DNA from: Acanthochromis polyacanthus
Lineage: Eukaryota; Chordata; Actinopteri; Pomacentridae
Reading direction: 5' to 3'
NCBI RefSeq assembly: GCF_021347895.1
Contig: NC_067126.1
Location: 33,368,482 to 33,432,481 of the forward strand
Length of the DNA stretch: 64,000 nucleotides
Both the position numbers and the translations under genes were made by a program. Each line of letters begins with the position of its first letter. Position 1 is the first letter of the stretch. The notes under the pieces are model-generated. The model saw nothing but the letters and a program-made list of their open reading frames with translations, ran no database searches and was not told where the DNA came from. Below are positions 55,916 to 64,000 of the stretch, one piece after another.

Positions 55916-58900
55916 ATGGCTGAACTTGAAGGAGAGCAGGTATCGCCAGCGACCGTTAGGGCAAATTTTCTCACCCAGCTGGTTTTCAGAGACATAACTA
56001 ACGTGAACTTCTTTTCACAGGACCTTCAAAAGAAAATTGAGGAGACCAGGCAGAGGTTCCAGAATGAGTTTATTCAAGGTAAACTCAGTTGTTTTGGACA
56101 TTTGAGCTGACACTAACTCACTGTCTGGTTGGTCACTTTGCATTTGGGCGCATTTTTTTGCCATGCAGCTAACAGAAATTCAAATACTGTGGCTTGAGTG
56201 TCCACTAGTTACACTATTTAGTGTTACTTTACGTCCTGTTAGTAACATGTTGACCTCAATGCTCAAAGCCCAGATTAGCTTCACCAGATAACTAGCTAAC
56301 GTTAGGTCTCTACAGCCACAGGTAGTATAGATTAAAACAGCTTGGCTTTAAGACTATGGCCTCCAAAGAGACTACAATTGAGTTTACAGCAACTTGCACA
56401 GACTTTGTGGGGTTTAAACCATTTTAAAACATGAAAGTGAAACCCTGTGCTTAGCCAGCTTGAAATCATGTGACTCAGTTCTTATGTTCATGTTTTCAGA
56501 TTCAACAGACAAGTATGACTCCAGGGATGTGGAGAGGCTTCAGAAAGATGATGCTCTGGTGGAGGGCTACTTGACATGGAGGCTTTACGCTGTCGATGAT
56601 GCCTTGAAAATGATTGATGAAAGTTTTCAGTGGAGAAAAGAGTTTGGCGTGAACGGTAAGAAGCCATGGGTGCTGAATAGTCTGAAATATGATATCCACA
56701 GTTCCACATCTCTGAATAATAGGGCCGTGTATCCTTTTTCATCCTACTGCTAAATCTTAGCTTGACAGCTAGAAACACAGCCCTTTTTGTATTTAACAGG
56801 AAACATTTGTGCGAATAAATGAAATTTGCAAAAGCAAATCAGTTTCTAAAGTTTTCAGTATTGATTGGGAAGTTGTACACAGTAATTATCTTGTACCCAA
56901 AAACAAAAAAAGAATTAGAGTTCAATGTCCAGTCCTGCTTTCAAGCAGAAATGTTGACATTTCCGTATTAGATGGCAAGCTTGCGACACAAATCATTGGT
57001 TGTCTTTGTGCTCCTCCGGGATTAATCCAGACAGAGTATCATTGTGTGTTCAACACCCATATATCCATTCAGAGGCAACTCCTGAGAACAATCCGCACTG
57101 TTCTTTCTGAGGAATTTTTCAGAGTTGCAGCTTGGTGATCTTTAATCCAGCAAATTCTATTCGTCAAAGAGTTATTTTTAGATAATTCTATTTGTTTTAG
57201 TCAACAGAGCTAAGAGCTGTATTGCTTAGTCCTTATGATGTTTGTTTTCTTTTCATCTATTGAAAGGAGTTGCAAACAAATGTGCTATTTCCTGTTAACT
57301 CTAGCAGTTTACGGAAGACACACTTTAGTGTGAGTTCCTCCGCACTAAGATTTTCTAAAACCATTCAATATGGTAAATAAATGACTTTCCCTGAATAGTT
57401 AAATGACATTGCAATTTAGTCCTAATTTACATAGGATTTGATACAGTTCAAATCATTTAAAATGTATGGCGCAAGATATTGTGTGCCGTTGAAGCATAGA
57501 AAATCAGAAATCAAATAGTATAAAGATGTGCAAGAACCGCTCAGATGACTGGTGACTTTTGTCGATGATGTAATATTGTCACGTCAAGGCCCGTCACAGT
57601 TGTTTATATACCACAGATGTCAAACGAATATTATTTATTATGCATAATTACCTTCTAGTTAAAATATAATGATTAAAATCCTACAATATGACATATAATA
57701 CAAATTTGCCTGTTTGATTTAAGTTGAAAACCTACAAAAATAAATGCTGTACTAAATTTCCTAGCTATTTCAAAAATTTAGGTTAAGGCCTGACAAAATT
57801 CTACATGGACACACCCACAAATCCAAAGTTTCCCTTTAAGCAAGCTCATTGACAACAGCGGAGAGGAACTACTCCCCACTGTTGGAGAAGGAGAAGCAGA
57901 GAAAAACTAGCGTCAGGGGGATAGACATCAGCCTCGACCGGTTAGGGTGAGGCCAAAGGGAAGGGAAAAAGAGGATAGCAGATAAAAACAGACAGTTAAC
58001 AAAGACAGGAAACATAAACACTGGGTGTGAGGCCTGTAGCTGCAGATCTGTGGCTGATATGTATAATTCTGCTTTAAATGAGAGAAGAAAAAAAACAACA
58101 TCAAACGGTGTAATGTGTGTCTTCCTGTGTGGTTCAGATCTCACCGAGAGCACCATTCCCAAATGGATGTTCGAGACTGGTGCTGTCTACCTCCATGGCT
58201 ACGACAAAGAGGGCAACAAGCTCTGTATGTACATGACCTGTTCCTTTATTGCCTACACACAGTGAACATTAATTGTGATACATTTACAACCCAACCTTTG
58301 TTTAGCTCAAATAAATACAAAACTGCTCTTACCTAATATGATAAACAAAAATTTTAAATCTGTTTTCTGTCCATAGTCTGGTTCAAGGTAAAGCTGCATG
58401 TGAAGGATGCAAAAACCATAATGGACAAAAAGAAGTATGTCGCCTTCTGGTTGGAGCGATATGCGAAGAAAGAACCTGGGATGCCGCTCACTGTTGTGTT
58501 TGACATGACAGACTCTGGCCTCAGCAACATAGTAAGTCTATAAAGAAAGGAGTTTTGCTTGCAGTTTTGTGACTAACCTGTTCATCATTATAGAACTCAT
58601 GCTGTAATGAAAGTCTTAATTCGGCATCTTTTCTTGTAGTTATTATCCAGGTCTGTGAAACAAACCTCAAGTTGCTTTTATAAAATTTCTTTCCTGCTAA
58701 GAATGATTCACTCTTGTGTTAGAAAAAGCCCATCCTTTTGCTGTGACTGTCACCGCAATACTGTTGAGCATCCTCGTATTTCTTGCTGCCTGAGCCGTGG
58801 TCTTGCAGGGACTGATTCTCTTCAATGGTTTTACACTTTGGAGATTAAAGTAACCTTTAAATCCTGATGGTCAATTCGAGTGGGCTGTCTAATCCGTAGA

Positions 58901-61143
58901 CTCGCTGTGTCACAGGCGTTAGCTCTTTGATGGAGCTCTCCGTCGGTGAGTGTGTTTCATTGGCTGGGCTCGCTGCTGGAGAAAATGGCTCAATTAAATA
59001 CAAATAAATCAATACAAGCAAGGGAAAAGGAATAAATAGCCATTGAAGCCAAATATAAATTAGTAAATCAAAAGATCAGTTTGGAAAGCAGGCCTGTTGA
59101 ACCGCAGTGTGAGCAAGAGCAAGTTGGGCCGGTATGATCTCATTAAGGCTTGGGAGTCAGTCTGCCGCATAGCAATGAAGCTTCTAGCCAATTATGGAGC
59201 CTAGCCAAGGTACAAAGGCTGTGTCTATTGACATATTGGCTGTTTGTCTGATGCTGTCAGTTAACATAAAACATTAAAGTGAACATTTTCACCTTAACCG
59301 ATTGAAGGAACAGCAGAACGTTTCACCTGCAGATACCGGTTTTACATGAGATTTACTGTACAAATGCTATATCTGTCTCCGGTGCTTGAATCTGAGGTTC
59401 TTTATTATTTATGTATAGGAAAAGCATTCACGTCTAAGCCATTTACTGGCAACTTTCCTCTTTTGTAACTTGCTTATCGGACATGTGTCTCCTAGAAAAA
59501 ATAACAGGTTTAAATCTAGGTTGTGTCAAATTGTGGGAAAACAGCCTAAAAAAACAATGTTGATCATTTTCTGCTTTGTAAATTAGTCATAACAGAAAAC
59601 AAAAAATGTAATATAGTTCACAAAATTAGCAAAACGGCATCCTCAAGACTTTCTCTGGCAAGATTTGAGAGGAATTGAGGAGGGGATCATTCAGAGGAGC
59701 CTGTAATGAATTTTCATTTAATGTTAAGTGGGTCACTTCAGATCTAGAGGCAGTGAAGAGAGAACAAATATTATCCCCAGCGAAAATCGTTTTTTTACAG
59801 CATATTATATTCCTGAAGGCTTTTGTGTGGTTCTGCTTTGTAAATCATTGTTGTGCTTTTTTTCTTCTTCCTTTTGTTTTTCAGGACATGGACTTTGTGA
59901 AGTATGTCATTAATTGCTTCAAAGTGTATTATCCAAAGTTTTTATGTAAGTAACAAAAGTTGTTGTAAAAGCACAAGATATATTTTTCCACATTCGCTTA
60001 TTATTAGTGATTTACAGCTACTTTTAAATCAAATCTGGGAATTTTAAATTATTCTAACTGACAAACGTTGTCCTTTTTTGCAGCCAAAATGATCATAGTG
60101 GATATGCCTTGGATCATGAATGGTGAGACTGACTCTACCTACTCTTCATTATCCATTCTAACTCTTGTCTGTCACTGACTTATCTAATAGTATTTGATCT
60201 CTTACATCTCAAGCATTTCATGTGTCTCTTCACTACAGCTGCATGGAAGATTGTAAAGTCGTGGTTGGGTCCAGAGGCAATAAGCAAACTCAAGTTCGCA
60301 TCCAGATCTGAGGTCCAGACATTCATAGGGCCTGAGTACCTGCCGTCTCACATGGGTGGAACGGTATGTTCTTACGTTGTGTAATACCCTAAAATAGTTT
60401 TAAAAGAGATGTTGATTTCTTTCAGAGTGTAGAAAAGCTGCAATCATGACTGGAATTGGCCAATTTTTCAAACATTTCTGTGGGATTATATTCTAATGAA
60501 GGTGTGATTTTTCACAACCATTTTGTTGTGTAAACTTTAATCCTAAATTCTCATGAAAGCAAATATTTTAATAAGGGCCTTTCTTTGTTTGTGTCACATT
60601 ATCATTTGTTGCATTTCTTTCTGATAACATTTGTACTGATAAGAAAATGACCAAATACAGCTTCGGCTGTAGTAAAGCAATTAAAGTGTTTCCTTTTTTG
60701 CACTTCTAAATGCTCTGCATGCGCAAAAGTTGACAGGTTCTGTCAGATTGCACCTATCTGCTTGCCAGTATTAAAAAATCTGACTTTATTAAAAGATAAA
60801 CTTCATTTAACTTGTTTCCTTGCATAACGCATATCGTTATATTTATTCATGACTTTCTGCACTCATCAAAGACATGCAGTACACTTAAGACTGTCTTCAT
60901 TTCAACTTATAATGTATGCTCTTTAAAACCCCTTCTTGCGGTAATATAAATTATCTGGCTTTGTTCCAGGACCCCTTCAAATACAGCTACCCGCCTCTTC
61001 CTGATGATGACTTTCAAACTCCAATCTGCGACAACGGACCAATCGTTAGTGAGGATGAGACGGAGAGCAAAGAGGGTGAAATGGAGGGCAAAGATTCCCT
61101 TGAGAACAGCTTCAACTCAGAGGTTGTGGCAAAGCCCAAAAAG
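55916..61143 (+). CDS. mospd2: Motile sperm domain-containing protein 2, first nine coding exons (3' end outside window)
   Basis: MOSPD2 is an ER membrane protein that tethers organelles by binding FFAT motifs. Exons: 55916-55939, 56021-56078, 56500-56655, 58138-58224, 58377-58531, 59885-59945, 60084-60122, 60239-60363, 60970-61143. All have GT..AG borders with matching phases and total 879 nt (293 codons). They encode an N-terminal helical segment (KYDSRDVERLQKDD, about residues 31-44) and the CRAL-TRIO domain (about 80-236; VYLHGYDKEGNKLFW, VAFWLERYAKK, NCFKVYYPKF, GPEYLPSHMGGT). An acidic linker with VSEDETESKEG follows. The last exon ends AAG|gtaaca in phase 0. The major sperm protein domain and C-terminal membrane anchor are missing, being beyond position 64,000. 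No frame breaks. The start ATG has A at -3 and G at +4. Confidence 0.95.
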
Positions 61144-64000
61144 GTAACATTTCTTTCAAGTTTATATCTACTAATGATTAGTCCTTAAATTTTTGAGAAA
61201 AATTATACCATTTAATTACACAACATATGACAGCACTGCTCCTTGTGTGTTGTCCAAGTCTCCGCTGTGGCAGGACACAGAATAAGTGTGCGTTTGGTCC
61301 CTTTGTCTATTGGATTTAGGAGGATTTTGAACGATATTTTTGAAAGAAATTGTAAAATGAGTGTTGTAGCTAAGGTTAGAACTAACATAGTTAGCAATAG
61401 CAATGTTTCTATCACCTGAATAGCTGCTTTTAAAAATGATCCGAGTTGGAAGTGATTGGATCGTGAATAATTTAAAATTGTACCGTTTCCAGCTGTTGTG
61501 TTTGATTGACATGACATTCAGATCAGATTCCATATGATCAGAGAGTCCTCCCATTTCCTCTTTTAATCACTTTCTTTAAGTCCAGCCTAATTTTACAGCT
61601 TGTAATCGGGCCACTTTGGAGCAAATCGACATTAAGCTCTTGCTCATTGTTTCTGTGAAGGTGACTCCTAACGCGTTTGGCTGCAGTTAAATCCCGCTAA
61701 CAAAGCCCTTGCATCACACACAGCATGCTGCTTCTCTCAGTTCTTCATACGGTCCACAGAGGTTATCAGGTCGGTTTCCTTAGTCCCTCCATGCTGTTGC
61801 TGGATTGCTGTTCCCCAGCAGCGTGTCGCACCATCACTGAGATTCCCTACAGGCTGAGTATGTTGTCGGCTCCTTGTCACTTTGGTGTCGCCACGTTGCA
61901 CCCTGGTTGCAGCCGAGACTGCAGCTTATGCCACAGACTCTACAGGCTCCCAGCAGGACTATCCAGCCCCCACCTCATAATCTATTTAGCTTCTTTTCTT
62001 GCCAGCTGCATGCAAAGAAAGCCTGTGTGAAAATAGAGTGGTGGGTATTAAGGGGGTCGTCTCAGGATATATCCAGTACCAAGAAGAAAGCTGTGCGTTT
62101 ACATTATATTAGTGTTTATGTTGCTGGTTATTTATTCTCTTTGGTTTGTTATTTAGTGTTGTGGCTGTTATTTTTAGATGCCTTGTTGATTTTCTGTCAT
62201 AGCTAGGAAGCAGCAGACTTGAGGTTAACCTACATTTGATGTGAGGATGTGGACTAGCAGCTATTTTTTTTAACCTGCTGCCTATAAGAAACAAACTGCA
62301 TCTGCAGCAGAGACCCTGAGGTATTATGTCACCCAAAGCTGCTCCCATGAGCCTCCTAAGCCTCACCAAACAGACACTGCTCCCATTGTTAATAAATACC
62401 ACATTGGTTATGCACAACAGATTTAGATTTCCAAAGCAGCGATATGCAAATCATTCTATTGTTAGTCTCAACAGTAATCTACTGGCACAAGTTTGAAGTT
62501 TGCTAATGCTCTTACTGTAAAACATGAAATCACCTCACATTCTTTCTGGAACATTTTTGGTAAAGAGGCATGATCCTGCCCTGCACAGCTCCCTTTTTAG
62601 AGCATGAATCACTTAATTTCATTTCCCAATCCCACACTGTATTATTCCAGGCACTGAGGCATCAGAATACGTATCAAAATAGTTGAGTCACCTCTTCGAG
62701 TAAGATATTTCTCAGGCTAGCCTGAAAAATTTGAAGTTGCACAATCACTCTGGAGTGACACTTCACAGACAAAGAAGATGTTACTGTAAATAATATAAGG
62801 AAGCGTATGAATATGTCTCACAATAATCAAATGGTGTTTAGGGTTGTGAAGATTCAAGATGAGAGAACTGTAGTTTTGCAGTTTTTCCAGAAACTTCAAT
62901 TTTTGAGGGTTGAATTGTAATAATAACGATTAAAATTCATGTCAGTGGTTATTCTTGTAGCTTCTAACACAAGGTCACATACTCATTATAACTGAGGCCT
63001 GGAAAATTTATGAACCTCCCCCTTTGCCAGAAGCTTGTTCATTTAAGCTCCGGTGTTATCTAGTAGATAAGACCTCGTACATAATAACTCCCTTTACAAA
63101 CCTGTGGTTTTGTATGGAAGCTAATATACTGTTGGCTGATGGCCAAATATAAATGACCAATATCTAGAGCAAACGCAGTATAATGAAAGGTAAGATTGAG
63201 TGCTTGCAGTGAGATGAGAGGTGGAAACGTTTCCAAATCAGATGCATTGTTGATTACACAGAGTGAAATGCTTTTATTCAGGATTATGACTTAGACTTGG
63301 TGGCACTGTGTTAATACATCAGCCTGACAGAACTTGAAGCCCGTCTGGGTACATTCCACTGCACTTCTGATTCATCTTGTGTAAACAAATAACAGTACTT
63401 TCCCCCTTTGCCACCATCTATCCCGGCATGAATGTTTCTGGCTTCCAGAAAGCTCTGCCCTGATGACGTGATGGCCTCAGGAAGCTAATTGCCTTTCTTT
63501 GTGTTTTGAAACAAGGGCTGGAGGTGGTAAGGCAGTGTAGGATCACACCCACACAAGGAGCTCAGAATCTGGACCATTTCTGCAGACTGGAAAGGCATGT
63601 GTACTCATGTGGCTCAAATTGTTGAGTACACCTCCCTCACAGTCGACTGATGTCAGCACCACCTCTGGACATGCTCATCCATTGACCTGTCCTGGACTTT
63701 ACATTTCAATTTGACCCCTGTGTTCCAAACTACAAAATTTCTGACCTTGTTGTCAAGGGATGTAGGCTTAAAAATGGGAAGCTTATCATTTGCACAATGT
63801 CACGTACACGCTGAACCAAGTGGGACTCTCATTTCACACTTTAATTAGCTCAGAGAAAAAGGGTAGCACAGTCACTTCTGCCCATTAACAACTAAGCTTT
63901 ATTTGTACCTTCTAACCTCCGATTAAAAACTACTAAAATAATTACTGTTCTATTACAGTAGATCAACTTATTAACCCCAACACTAAATCTTTAACCATGT
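61144..64000 (+). other. mospd2: mospd2 intron, no further exon seen
   Basis: After the donor at 61144 I found no sequence resembling the linker or major sperm protein domain exons, so this intron is at least 2.86 kb. No transposon with clear ends was identified. Confidence 0.55.

Noticed and set aside
55591..55923. A 110-codon plus-strand frame overlapping the mospd2 start
   Set aside because: It begins at a non-ATG codon, is in a different frame from mospd2, and has no recognisable domain. Best seen as 5'UTR sequence.
61725..62206. Cysteine- and leucine-rich frames in the last mospd2 intron
   Set aside because: They do not resemble the major sperm protein domain or any exon expected downstream and have no paired splice sites.

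Overview
This window is vertebrate nuclear DNA, almost certainly from a teleost fish. It contains spliced genes with GT..AG introns (several only about 76-92 bp), long non-coding stretches, large CA/GT microsatellites and small inverted-repeat transposons of fish type. I assembled genes exon by exon from conserved protein blocks, splice signals and intron phase.

Layout. (1) 1-11.3 kb has no recognisable coding exon. It probably is intron 1 of a minus-strand gene whose candidate first exon sits near 11.3-11.5 kb and ends ATGG|gtaagt, the split-start arrangement of the PLP/M6 family, so gpm6b is the proposed identity. (2) 11.5-30.3 kb is intergenic and upstream DNA with transposon relics and two AT-rich tandem arrays. 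(3) 30,385-40,254 (+) is a complete glycine receptor alpha-2 gene (glra2): nine coding positions, with exon 3 present as two adjacent mutually exclusive copies, followed by a 3'UTR to about 41.7 kb. (4) 41.7-48.5 kb is intergenic with repeats. (5) 48,519-55,338 (-) is a near full-length fancb gene. Its conserved reading frame is broken at five places by an apparent missing base, and one splice donor also appears to lack a base. (6) 55,916-61,143 (+) holds the first nine coding exons of mospd2, head-to-head with fancb; its remaining exons lie past the right edge.

The order GPM6B-GLRA2-FANCB-MOSPD2 with these strands matches human Xp22.2 from memory, except that I see no GEMIN8 between GPM6B and GLRA2. 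The genes are not a pathway. glra2 makes a chloride channel subunit, fancb a Fanconi-anaemia core-complex protein and mospd2 an ER-contact-site lipid-binding protein. Their grouping is ancestral linkage, with a likely shared promoter between fancb and mospd2.

The observations most worth checking are the six single-base lesions confined to fancb, the duplicated glra2 exon 3, the inferred gpm6b first exon, and several inverted-repeat elements. I found no convincing previously undescribed system.
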